Assembly (NCBI RefSeq): GCF_014207705.1
Contig: NZ_JACHIU010000001.1
Location: forward strand, 372,001 to 436,000
Direction of reading: 5' to 3'
Origin: Sphaerisporangium rubeum
Lineage (GTDB): Bacteria > Actinomycetota > Actinomycetes > Streptosporangiales > Streptosporangiaceae
DNA length: 64,000 nucleotides
Part shown: one piece after another, positions 56,546-64,000 of the stretch
How the letters are laid out: every line of letters begins with the position of its first letter
How positions within the stretch are numbered: position 1 is the first letter of the stretch
The notes under the pieces: model-generated
Told to the model about the DNA's origin: nothing
What the model saw: the letters and a program-made list of their open reading frames with translations, nothing else
Databases searched by the model: none
Position numbers and translations under genes: made by a program

Positions 56546-59500
56546 GCGGCGGTCCCCTCGTCGTCCGCGCCGGCCTGCTTGAGAACGTCCACGTAGGTGC
56601 TCGCCAGACCGGCGACCGTGGCCTTGTCGAAGAGCCGCGTGGCGTACACCAGGCGGCCGTCCAGGCCGCCGTCCGGCCGTTCGGTGAGGTGACAGCTCAG
56701 GTCGTACCGTGTCCCCGGCGCGTCCGGCATGGGGAAGCCCGGCGGGTCCGCAGGGATCGGGTGGAAGGAGAACAGCACGTCGAACAGCGGGTTGCGGCCC
56801 GGCTCGTGCGTCCCCGCCGTCTCGGCGACGGCGGCGACGACGTCCTCGAACGGCAGCACGGCGTGGTCGGCGGCGGCGAGCACGGCCTCACGCACGCGGG
56901 CCAGCAGGCCGGTGAAGGTCCAGTGGCGGTCGAGGCCCACCCGGACCACCGTGGTGTCCTCGATCATGCCGACGACGTTCTCCAGCTCGGGCCGGTCCCG
57001 TCCGGACACCGGCATGCCGACGGCCAGGTCGGACCCGCCGGCGCACCGGGCCAGCACGGCGTGCAGCCCGGCGAGCAGCGCCACCGAGAGAGTGGTGTCG
57101 TGGCCGGCGGCCGTCTCCGACAGCGAGCGCACGACGTCAGGCGGCACGTCGAAGGCGACGGTGCCGCCGCGCCAGTCGCGCGTGGCCGGTCGCGGCCGGT
57201 CGGCCGGCAATTCGGCGGGGCTGAGGCCGGCCAGGGTGTCGCGCCAGAAGTCCAGGTGCCGGCGCGCGGCGGGGCTCGCGGAGAACACGCGCTGCCATTC
57301 GGAGAAGTCGGTGTAGCCGAGCGGCGGCACCGGCACGGTCCGGCCCCGGTACGCGGCGCGCACCTGGCGCGCGACCAGTTCGAGCGACCGGTCGTCGGCC
57401 GCGATGCGGTGCACCACCATGAGCAGCACCCCGCCTGCGTCCTCGTCGCCGCGCACCAGGCGGAACCGCACCGGCGGCCCCGCCGCGAGGTCGAACGGCC
57501 GGGCCAGTTCCTCGGCGAGCACGGCACGCGGGTCGCCGTCCTCGACGTTCAGCGGCACCAGGTCCGCCGGCGCGACGACGGGGGCCGGCAACCCCGAGTC
57601 GTCCTGCGTGAAGTACGTGCGCAGCGTGGGGTGGCGGTCGAGCAGGCCGGCCAGCGCCACCTCAAGGGCCTCGACGTCGAGCGGGCCCGGCAGGCGTACC
57701 GCGAGCGGCGCGTTGTCCACGGTGCTGTGCGGCGCCGCGAGCTGGTGCAGCCACAGCCGCCACTGCGCCGCCGAAAGCCGCGGGCCGCGTCCGTCGAGGA
57801 GCGGCACCGACCCCGGGTCCGGCACGCTGCCGGCTTCGAGCTGCGCGGCGAGCCCGTAGACGGTGCGGGTCTCGAACAGCGCGTTGATCGGGATCTCGGT
57901 CTCCAGTTCCTCGTTCAGCCGCAGCACGATCTGGATGGCGCGCAGCGAGTCGCCGCCGAGGGAGAAGAAGTCCTCGTGCACGCCGATCGACGGCTGGCCG
58001 AGCACCTCGGCCACGATCTTGGCGATGCGCTGCTCGACCGACCCGGCGGCCTGCCAGTCCGCCGAGGCGGGGGCCGTGTCCGGTGCGGCCTGGTGCGCCG
58101 AGCCTGCCGGGTCGGGCAGCGCGGCGCGGTTCAGCTTGCCGTTCGCGGTGCGGGGGAAGTCGGGAAGGACGACGAACCGCGCCGGGATCATGTAGGCCGG
58201 GGCCGAGCGCGCCAGGTGGAGCCGCAGGAGCCTGGCGTCCGGCGGGTTCTCCCGCTCGGCCGGCCTGATGTAGGCGACCAGGTGGGTGGCCTCGTCGGTG
58301 TCGCCGAACGCGCGGACCGCGGCCTCGGCGACCCCGTCGTGCCTGGCCAGCAGGTGCTCGATCTCGCCGGGCTCGATGCGGAATCCCCGGATCTTGATCT
58401 GGTCGTCACCGCGGCCGAGTATCTCGATCCGGCCGTCGGCGTGCCGGCGCGCGAGGTCGCCGGTCCGGTACAGCCGGGCTCCGGCCGTCGTGGCGAACGG
58501 GTCGGCGACGAACCGCGTGGCGGTCAGCGGCGAGCGGCCGAGGTAGCCGGTCGCGACCCCCGTGCCGCCGATGTACAGCTCGCCTGCCGTACCGGACGGC
58601 ACCGGCTGGAGCCGGTCGTCGAGCAGGTGCAACGAGGTCTCGCGCACGGGGTGGAACTCGGCGGGCCGGCCGGGTTCGTGGCGGGTCACCGACGACCAGA
58701 CCGTGGTCTCCGTGGGTCCGTACAGGTCCCAGAGCACGATGTCTTCGTCGAGCAGCCGTTCGGCGAGGTCGGCCGGCAGCTTCTCGCCGCCGCACAGCAC
58801 CGTGAAACCGGACGGCGGCGACCACCCGGCTTCGAGCAGCAGCCGCCAGGTGATCGGCGTCGCCTGCATGACCCGCGCGTCCGTGGCGGCCAGCAGGGCC
58901 GACAGCCGGCGCGGGTCCCCGGCCTCCGCCTTGCGCGCGACGACGACCCGGCCGCCGGTGGTCAGCGGCAGGAACAGCTCAAGGCCCGCGATGTCGAAGG
59001 ACACCGTCGTCACGGCGGGAAGCACGACGTCGTCCGGCAGCCCGGGACGTTCCCGCATGGACGCGATGAAGTTGGCGAACGCGGCGTGCGTCACCATGAC
59101 GCCTTTCGGCCGTCCGGTCGAGCCGGACGTGTAGATGACGTACGCGGCCGACGCGGGGTCCGGACCGGCGGGGGGAACCGGGCCGGCCGGCACCGCGATG
59201 TCGTTCAGGTGGACCCGGGTCGCCGCGCGCACGCCGCGCGAGCCGGCGGCGTCGGCGGTCAGCAGGATCGCGGCCCCCGCGTCCGCCACGATGTCGCTCA
59301 GCCGGCCGGCCGGGTGCTCGGGGTCCAGCGGCAGGTACGCCGCGCCGGACAGTTGCACGCCGAGCAGCGCCGGGATCAGGTCGACGCCGCGCGGCACGGC
59401 GACCGCCACCAGGTCGCCGGGTCCGGCGCCGAGGCGGCGCAGGTGGGCCGCGACGCCGGCGGCCTCTGCGGCCACCTGCGCGTACGTGAGCCGGTCCCCC

Positions 59501-59604
59501 GCGGACTCGACCGCCACCCGCCGGGGTGACCGCCGCGCCTGGGCCAGGATCTGGTCCGGCACCGTCGAGGCACGTGGACTTCCGGACTGGGGGCTGCCGA
59601 TCAC
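56542..59604 (-). CDS. NRPS: A-T plus a condensation-like domain with HRxxxDD (X-like)
   Basis: 1,020 residues. A (15-500) is intact: YTSGSTGRPKG, LYGPTETT, RTGDLARR and NGKLNR (Lys490). The pocket residues read close to D-I-L-Q-L-G-L-V-W-K, similar to the glycine code. T (525-590) has LGGDSLRA (Ser553). The C-terminal condensation-like domain (608-1010) has HRIAADD at 732-738 where HHxxxDG is needed, so peptide bond formation is unlikely. The same HRxxxDD change marks the X domain of glycopeptide synthetases, which recruits P450s, and a P450 gene follows directly. GTG start at 59604. Confidence 0.9.
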   Translation of the reverse strand: MIGSPQSGSPRASTVPDQILAQARRSPRRVAVESAGDRLTYAQVAAEAAGVAAHLRRLGAGPGDLVAVAVPRGVDLIPALLGVQLSGAAYLPLDPEHPAGRLSDIVADAGAAILLTADAAGSRGVRAATRVHLNDIAVPAGPVPPAGPDPASAAYVIYTSGSTGRPKGVMVTHAAFANFIASMRERPGLPDDVVLPAVTTVSFDIAGLELFLPLTTGGRVVVARKAEAGDPRRLSALLAATDARVMQATPITWRLLLEAGWSPPSGFTVLCGGEKLPADLAERLLDEDIVLWDLYGPTETTVWSSVTRHEPGRPAEFHPVRETSLHLLDDRLQPVPSGTAGELYIGGTGVATGYLGRSPLTATRFVADPFATTAGARLYRTGDLARRHADGRIEILGRGDDQIKIRGFRIEPGEIEHLLARHDGVAEAAVRAFGDTDEATHLVAYIRPAERENPPDARLLRLHLARSAPAYMIPARFVVLPDFPRTANGKLNRAALPDPAGSAHQAAPDTAPASADWQAAGSVEQRIAKIVAEVLGQPSIGVHEDFFSLGGDSLRAIQIVLRLNEELETEIPINALFETRTVYGLAAQLEAGSVPDPGSVPLLDGRGPRLSAAQWRLWLHQLAAPHSTVDNAPLAVRLPGPLDVEALEVALAGLLDRHPTLRTYFTQDDSGLPAPVVAPADLVPLNVEDGDPRAVLAEELARPFDLAAGPPVRFRLVRGDEDAGGVLLMVVHRIAADDRSLELVARQVRAAYRGRTVPVPPLGYTDFSEWQRVFSASPAARRHLDFWRDTLAGLSPAELPADRPRPATRDWRGGTVAFDVPPDVVRSLSETAAGHDTTLSVALLAGLHAVLARCAGGSDLAVGMPVSGRDRPELENVVGMIEDTTVVRVGLDRHWTFTGLLARVREAVLAAADHAVLPFEDVVAAVAETAGTHEPGRNPLFDVLFSFHPIPADPPGFPMPDAPGTRYDLSCHLTERPDGGLDGRLVYATRLFDKATVAGLASTYVDVLKQAGADDEGTAA

Positions 59605-59815
59605 GGACGCTCCTACGGTACGGGCCGGTCGGAATCCTCAGTCAATGAGATCGGTCTCCGGCCGGTCAATGGGGTGATCTGTCCCGCATTCAGCGGACAC
59701 GCGCAGGTCGGCGGCCCGGTGCGTCGCCTGTCCCGGTTAACGGGGACCAGGCCGGACGGCAGGCGAAACCTAGACTGGCGCACGCCATCGTCCGGCCGGC
59801 AGAAGGAGAGGGTGG
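59605..59815. promoter_or_regulatory. Divergent promoter region between A-T-X NRPS and hydroxylase genes
   Basis: 211 nt separate the two divergent starts. The section 59630-59690 is less GC-rich than its surroundings. GAAGGAGAGGG at about 59802-59812 is the hydroxylase ribosome site. No operator was recognised. Confidence 0.5.
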
Positions 59816-60844
59816 ATGCACCGACTGGTGCTGACGGCGGAGGACAACGCGGCGATCTTCCCCATGCTCACCGAACTGGCCGACGCCTACGACACGATCG
59901 AAGATCCCCGGCTGATCCGGCTGGCGCCGGTGCTCGCCAGGTCGTTACCGGCCCATCTGCTGGAGTTCCTCGAGGAGTTCCGCCTGACCGAGCCGTCCGC
60001 GCTGTGCATGATCTCCGGGCTGCGGGTCGAGGAGGACCGGCTCGGCCCGACGCCGTCGCACTGGCGCGACAGCCAGTTCGGCTCACCGGCGTTCGAGCAG
60101 GAGGTGTTCTTCCTGCTGTGCGCCTCCGCGCTCGGTGACGTGTTCGGCTGGGCCACGCAGCAGGACGGCCGCATCATGCACGACGTGCTGCCGATCAAGG
60201 GCCACGAGCACTACGAGATCGGGTCCAACAGCCTGCAGCACCTGTCGTGGCACACCGAGGACGCGTTCCATCCCTGCCGCGGCGACTACGTGTCGCTCAT
60301 GTGCCTGAAGAACCCGGACGCGGTGGAGACCACGGTCTCCTGCTCACCCGACCTGGACTGGTCCGCGCTGGACGTGGACGCGCTGTTCGAGCCGGAGTTC
60401 ACCCAGATGCCGGACAACTCCCACCTGCCGGAGAACGCCGCCGAGTCCACCGGCGACCCGACGCTCGACCGGCTGCGGGCCCGCAGCTTCCGGCTCATCC
60501 AGTCGTGGAACGAGCATCCAGAGAAACGGCCGGTGCTGTTCGGCGACAGGAACGACCCCTACATGGCGCTCGACCCGTACCACATGAGCACCGACGGCTG
60601 GCCGCGACGGCACCTGGACGCCTTCCGAGCGCTGTGCGCCGAGATCGAGGACAAGATGCGGGGGATCAGCCTGTGTCCCGGTGACATCGTCTTCGTCGAC
60701 AACTTCCGCGCGGTGCACGGCCGCAAGTCGTTCACGGCGCGGTACGACGGCACCGACCGCTGGCTCAAACGGCTCAACATCACCCGCAACCTGCGTGGCT
60801 CACGCGCGTGGCGGCCCGCACCCGACAACCGCGTCATCTACTGA
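59816..60844 (+). CDS. Fe(II)/2-oxoglutarate amino acid hydroxylase (VioC / clavaminate synthase-like)
   Basis: A 342-residue dioxygenase of the clavaminate synthase-like group. Iron ligands are the H-x-E pair in SWHTEDAFHP and the distal His in RAVHGRKSF; the 2-oxoglutarate Arg is in DRWLKRLNITRN. VioC, AsnO and OrfP of this group hydroxylate free amino acids (Arg, Asn and others) at the beta position. The substrate here is not readable, but a modified NRPS building block is likely. ATG at 59816, after GAAGGAGAGGGTGG. Confidence 0.9.
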   Translation: MHRLVLTAEDNAAIFPMLTELADAYDTIEDPRLIRLAPVLARSLPAHLLEFLEEFRLTEPSALCMISGLRVEEDRLGPTPSHWRDSQFGSPAFEQEVFFLLCASALGDVFGWATQQDGRIMHDVLPIKGHEHYEIGSNSLQHLSWHTEDAFHPCRGDYVSLMCLKNPDAVETTVSCSPDLDWSALDVDALFEPEFTQMPDNSHLPENAAESTGDPTLDRLRARSFRLIQSWNEHPEKRPVLFGDRNDPYMALDPYHMSTDGWPRRHLDAFRALCAEIEDKMRGISLCPGDIVFVDNFRAVHGRKSFTARYDGTDRWLKRLNITRNLRGSRAWRPAPDNRVIY

Positions 60845-60934
60845 GCCCTTCCCGCCGACCACCCGCGGCGGCAGCGCGTCACCTGGTATTGATATCCCGG
60901 GTGCGCGGACCGCGCGCGGACGGGAGGCGGCGAA

Positions 60935-62035
60935 GTGGCGAGCGAGGGTGTGCGGTTGTCCTGGACCCAGGCGCTCGCCTGGCGGATGGCGCGGCACCAC
61001 CTGCTCGAACGCGCCGCTACGCAGGACATCGCCGGTGTGGCCGGCGACATCTGCGGCCTGCACGCGCAGGTGATGTCGTCGGCCGAGCTGAGCCTGTGGG
61101 CCCGCGTCGACGGCCTGCCGCGTGACGCGGTGAGCAAGGCGTTGTGGACGGACCGTTCGCTGGTGAAGCTGTGGGCCACCAGGAGGACGCTGCACCTGCT
61201 GCCGGCCGCCGGCCTGGAGGTGTGGCTCGCGGCGCTCGGCACGCTGTCCGGCGGCTTCACCGGCGCGACCCCGCAGGACGTGAAGGCCATCACCGAGGCG
61301 GTCGGCGACGCGCTCGCCGGACGGCCGCTCACCCGTGAGGAGCTGGCCCTCGAGGTCGCGCGGCTGACCGGTTCGCAGGAGTACGCCGGCTGGGTGCGGT
61401 CGAGCTGGGGTTCGGCGCTGAAGGCGGCGTCGCTGCGCGGCCTGCTGTGCTTCGCCGAGAGCGAGGGCAACCGTGTGCGGTTCACCTCCCCGGCGAGCCT
61501 GCCGACCGGCTCGACCGGCCCGCTGCCGCCGGAGGTGGGGTTGCGTGAGGTGGCCCGGCGGTTCCTGCACGCGTACGGTCCGGCCACGGCCGCCGACCTC
61601 GGCCGCTGGTGGATGGAGACGCGGTCGGGCCGGAAGGTCCTGCCGATGCTGGAGTCGCTCGGCGACGACGTGGCCGAGGTCGACGTCGAGGGAGAGACCG
61701 CCTTCATGCTCGCCGCGGACGTGCCGGACGTCGTCGCGGCCCGGCCGCGGGACGTGGCGCGGCTGCTGCCGGCGTTCGACCCCTGGGTGATGGGGATGGC
61801 GCGGCGTGAGCCGTTGATCGACCCCCGGCACGTGGGCCGGGTCTACCGGCAGCAGGGCTGGGTGTCGCCGGTCATCCTGGTGAACGGCCGGGTCGCCGGC
61901 GTGTGGCGGCACAAGCGCACCGGCCGCCGGCTGGCCGTCGAGCTGGAACCGTTCGAGCCGCCGGCCGCGTGGACGGAGCCGCAGCTCGCCGCGGAGATCG
62001 GCCGGCTGGCGGCGTTCCTCGGCTGCGACCTGTAG
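60935..62035 (+). CDS. HTH_42 winged-helix protein of the AlkZ/YcaQ DNA-glycosylase superfamily
   Basis: A 366-residue member of the HTH_42 family, made of several winged helices. In AlkZ and YcaQ a QxQ or QxD motif near residue 37 is catalytic for removing bulky or crosslinked bases. Here the corresponding segment is GLHAQVMSS (His43-Ala-Gln45), an HxQ variant. AlkZ protects the azinomycin producer from its own product. Many actinobacteria also carry housekeeping relatives, so a resistance role for this cluster is possible but unproven. GTG start at 60935, with GGGAGG upstream. Confidence 0.78.
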   Translation: MASEGVRLSWTQALAWRMARHHLLERAATQDIAGVAGDICGLHAQVMSSAELSLWARVDGLPRDAVSKALWTDRSLVKLWATRRTLHLLPAAGLEVWLAALGTLSGGFTGATPQDVKAITEAVGDALAGRPLTREELALEVARLTGSQEYAGWVRSSWGSALKAASLRGLLCFAESEGNRVRFTSPASLPTGSTGPLPPEVGLREVARRFLHAYGPATAADLGRWWMETRSGRKVLPMLESLGDDVAEVDVEGETAFMLAADVPDVVAARPRDVARLLPAFDPWVMGMARREPLIDPRHVGRVYRQQGWVSPVILVNGRVAGVWRHKRTGRRLAVELEPFEPPAAWTEPQLAAEIGRLAAFLGCDL

Positions 62036-62502
62036 GGCCGCGCCGGGCCGGTCGTCACATCAGGCTCCATGCCATTTCTCATCACGTCAAGTGCTTTCGA
62101 TCCCATGTGTCACAGGCGGCACAGCGAAACAGATGAATCATGAAGTAAATCGGACTACTGAACCGATTCACCTCCTTCTCCGGTTTGTCAGCTGAAATTC
62201 ATACTGCCGAGGGATAATGTTTCGCCTCCCCGGCACGGGGGCCTAAGAATCGGTATGTTCGCTGGTCGCGCTGTCTTTTGAATGCTAAACAAGATTTACA
62301 TTGACAAGACTTGACATCAACGGGTCGCAGTATTTGTCAGGTGATGCAGGCGGTTTGCGCAGATGGGACTGATAAGTCCCTGAAAGTGGGGACCGGTCCC
62401 CGCCGCTGGCGCCTAGTTATCGTCGTTTGCGGTCAGCGATCAAGTAGTCCTGTGCATGAAGAGCCCAATGGGAGCAGAGATGCGACATGGATGTGGTGCT
62501 CC
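62036..62502. other. AT-richer intergenic region upstream of the LuxR regulator; no gene seen
   Basis: The stretch 62080-62340 is far less GC-rich than the rest of the window. Two TTGACA-like hexamers lie 10 bp apart at 62301-62306 and 62311-62316, with TATTTG at 62331. Spacings (24 and 14 bp) are not ideal for a sigma-70 promoter. The likely function is the regulator's promoter region or a site for multiple binding proteins. Confidence 0.5.
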
Positions 62503-63186
62503 ATGATCCGGATCGATATCCTCGTCAACTCTCCGATCTTCCTCGTCGGACTCACCCAGGTGCTCAGCGATGCCGGCATCAAGGTCATCGCGTCACGGAC
62601 GTCACCTGAGGAGGCGCCGTCCTGGCTGGCCGACGCCACACTCATCGACGTCGACGTGTTCACCTCGCCGGACCATCTCGGCCACATCGCGGAGATCGCC
62701 AAGTGCGCCGCGGTCCTGGTGCTCACCGACGACGCCGACACCGAACGGGCCACCTACTTCAACGCCGGGGCCAGCGGCGTGATCAGCAAGAGCGCGACCG
62801 GCGAGGAGGTCGTGGACGCCATCCGCGCGGTCACCTCCGCCGCGCCGCCGCGCCTGCCGGGCGACCACGGCCACCGGTTCGCCAACCCGATGGAAGGCGA
62901 CGGCGACGACAACGGCGCATCGGCGTCCAACCTGTCCCAGCGTGAGGCGCAGGTGCTGCGGCAGATCTCGCGCGGCCTGACCCACGGCCAGATCGCCACC
63001 CGTCTCGGCATCAGCCCCCACACCGTCGACACCTACGTCAAGCGCATCCGCGCCAAGCTCGGCGTCGGCAACAAGGCGGAGCTCACACGCGCCGCGCTGC
63101 TCGGCAGGCTCGCCGCCGACCGGCCGGCGATGGCGGGGCCGTCGCGCACCGTCGGCTACCAGGCAGAGGGTGGCGTCGCCAGGTGA
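62503..63186 (+). CDS. LuxR-family response regulator with atypical receiver
   Basis: A 227-residue regulator. The C-terminal LuxR helix-turn-helix is clear (LSQREAQVLRQISRGLTHGQIATRLGIS, then HTVDTYVKRIRAKLGV). The N-terminal receiver-like domain starts IRIDILVNSPIFLVG, so the usual acidic pair after strand 1 is missing. LIDVDVF offers possible phospho-Asp residues and LVLTDDA follows. It may respond to a ligand or partner rather than to a kinase. Start: ATG at 62503, or ATG at 62491. The stop overlaps the FhuF-like gene by 4 nt. Confidence 0.82.
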   Translation: MIRIDILVNSPIFLVGLTQVLSDAGIKVIASRTSPEEAPSWLADATLIDVDVFTSPDHLGHIAEIAKCAAVLVLTDDADTERATYFNAGASGVISKSATGEEVVDAIRAVTSAAPPRLPGDHGHRFANPMEGDGDDNGASASNLSQREAQVLRQISRGLTHGQIATRLGISPHTVDTYVKRIRAKLGVGNKAELTRAALLGRLAADRPAMAGPSRTVGYQAEGGVAR

Positions 63187-63983
63187 GCGTGGTCGTCCCC
63201 GGCCGTACGGCCGAGGAGGAACGGCTGGCGCCGGTCACCGCCGCGCTGAGCGCCGTGCGCAACCTGTCGGGCCTGGCCCCCGGCCTCGTGGTACGCGACG
63301 AGACCGGCTGGGTGCCGGCGACCTGGCTCACCGACGGTTCCCTGACCGGCGAACTGCTCGACGCGGCACGCGTCCGATGGCAGGCGTCCCCCCACGCCGC
63401 CGCGGCGCTCGCGTTCAAGTCCTACGCCTACTGGCTGGCCCTGCCGAGCGTCATCGGCTGGGTCCGCGCGCTCCAGGTGCCGCTGACGCACCCCGCCGAC
63501 GTGCTGGTCCGCGCCGAGGGACCCGGCCGGTTCGACGTCATCGGCCTGCGGCCGTCGGTCACCGTCGCGGTGCCGCCGTACGGCGCGCCGGCGCCGCTCC
63601 CCGGCGGCGTGCGCGTGGTCCGCGACGAGGCCGCGCTGCTCGAAGCCCTGCGCTCGTCGCTGCTCGACGCGCATCTGGTCCCGATGATCGAGGCGATCCA
63701 GGACCGGGTGCGCATCAGCAGGCGCGCGCTGCTCGGCTCCATCGCCTCCGGCGTCGCCAACGGCATCCTGCGCGCCGCCGAGACGCTTCCCGGCGCGCTG
63801 GTGGAGCGGCACGTGCGCACCGCGCTGGAGGTGCTGGACATCGCGGACCTGATCGAGCTGGTCCGGGGGCCGTACGGTGAGCCCGGGGTGCGGCGCAGGA
63901 CCTGCTGCCTCCAGTTCACCGTGCCGCACGGCACGGCGTGCGCCAGTTGCTGCATCAGGCACCAGGAGGCCCTGTGCGACTGA
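63183..63983 (+). CDS. FhuF-like (2Fe-2S) ferric-siderophore reductase
   Basis: A 266-residue protein of the FhuF group. The C-terminal Cys motif reads RRTCCLQFTVPHGTACASCC, fitting the C-C-x10-C-x2-C [2Fe-2S] site of the family. The segment AALAFKSYAYWLALPSVIGW is also typical. FhuF reduces iron in imported hydroxamate siderophores. The GTG at 63183 overlaps the regulator stop. Position at the cluster edge hints that iron may matter to the locus. Confidence 0.82.
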   Translation: MSVVVPGRTAEEERLAPVTAALSAVRNLSGLAPGLVVRDETGWVPATWLTDGSLTGELLDAARVRWQASPHAAAALAFKSYAYWLALPSVIGWVRALQVPLTHPADVLVRAEGPGRFDVIGLRPSVTVAVPPYGAPAPLPGGVRVVRDEAALLEALRSSLLDAHLVPMIEAIQDRVRISRRALLGSIASGVANGILRAAETLPGALVERHVRTALEVLDIADLIELVRGPYGEPGVRRRTCCLQFTVPHGTACASCCIRHQEALCD

Positions 63984-64000
63984 ACCCGAGGATCCTCCGG

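Noticed and set aside
56458-59529. 1,023-residue plus-strand frame opposite the A-T-X NRPS
   Set aside because: It is antisense to intact A, T and X-like domains and has no recognisable motif.
62301-62336. Sigma-70 promoter before the LuxR gene
   Set aside because: The TTGACA hexamers have 14- and 24-bp gaps to the only TATTTG, outside the usual 16-19 bp; reported only as a possible regulatory region.

Overview
The window is very GC-rich with tightly packed, often 4-nt-overlapping genes (ATGA/GTGA junctions), many GTG starts, SigE/ECF sigma factors, LLM-class flavin enzymes and a large NRPS locus. This points to a filamentous actinomycete. A Streptosporangiales-type background is my inference from gene style, not something measured. 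No tRNA, rRNA, CRISPR array or insertion sequence was seen.

Left part (1-12.4 kb): the tip of a lipid-kinase-like gene, a chromate transporter, a SigE-family sigma factor with a membrane-anchored propeller-like partner, and a GNAT enzyme. A four-gene operon follows (sigma factor, zinc-finger anti-sigma factor, ABC ATPase, ABC permease). Next is a B12-riboswitch-controlled class I ribonucleotide reductase pair (nrdA-nrdB) whose leader can also hide the nrdA ribosome binding site.

Middle part (12.4-26.4 kb): a copper-handling set (CopC-like protein, cupredoxin-like lipoprotein, polytopic membrane protein), a secreted protein, and a response regulator. Its sensor kinase is fused in frame to a DUF4173-like membrane protein. 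Then come an LLM oxidoreductase, a SnoaL-like protein, a SpoIIE-type phosphatase, an NhaA antiporter, and a CBS-domain protein coupled to an ArsB/NhaD-type transporter.

Bioenergetic block (26.4-38.2 kb, minus strand): a group 3b-type [NiFe] hydrogenase operon (beta, gamma, small, large, maturation protease) lies 86 nt downstream of a nine-gene V/A-type ATPase operon (stalk-C-I-K-F-E-A-B-D). A V-type ATPase is unusual in actinomycetes. Its stalk/C junction carries a small tandem duplication that made a 28-codon coupling ORF. Beyond it lie an MFS exporter, a cysteine-synthase-like enzyme and a small His/Cys-rich secreted protein.

Biosynthetic locus (about 41.4-62 kb, perhaps to the right edge). 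The plus-strand arm is a Tat-exported PLP enzyme (PvdN/CefD-like), MbtH, a fatty-acyl-AMP ligase fused to a carrier protein, an NRPS (C-A-T-C-A*-T), and an alpha/beta hydrolase with a Cys nucleophile. It converges, across a perfect 18-bp terminator, on a minus-strand arm: NRPS (A-T-X), P450, NRPS (T-C-A*-T). A VioC-like Fe/2OG hydroxylase diverges from that arm, followed by an AlkZ/YcaQ-type protein, a LuxR regulator and a FhuF-like reductase.

Two modules carry related broken adenylation domains (A*) that lack the ATP-binding loop and the catalytic lysine. The only stand-alone loading unit (A-T-X) is coupled to a P450, and the hydrolase has the Cys nucleophile typical of SyrC/CmaE aminoacyl shuttles. 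I propose a lipopeptide line in which an amino acid is loaded, oxidised in trans, and shuttled to A*-containing modules. This is the most interesting system in the window.
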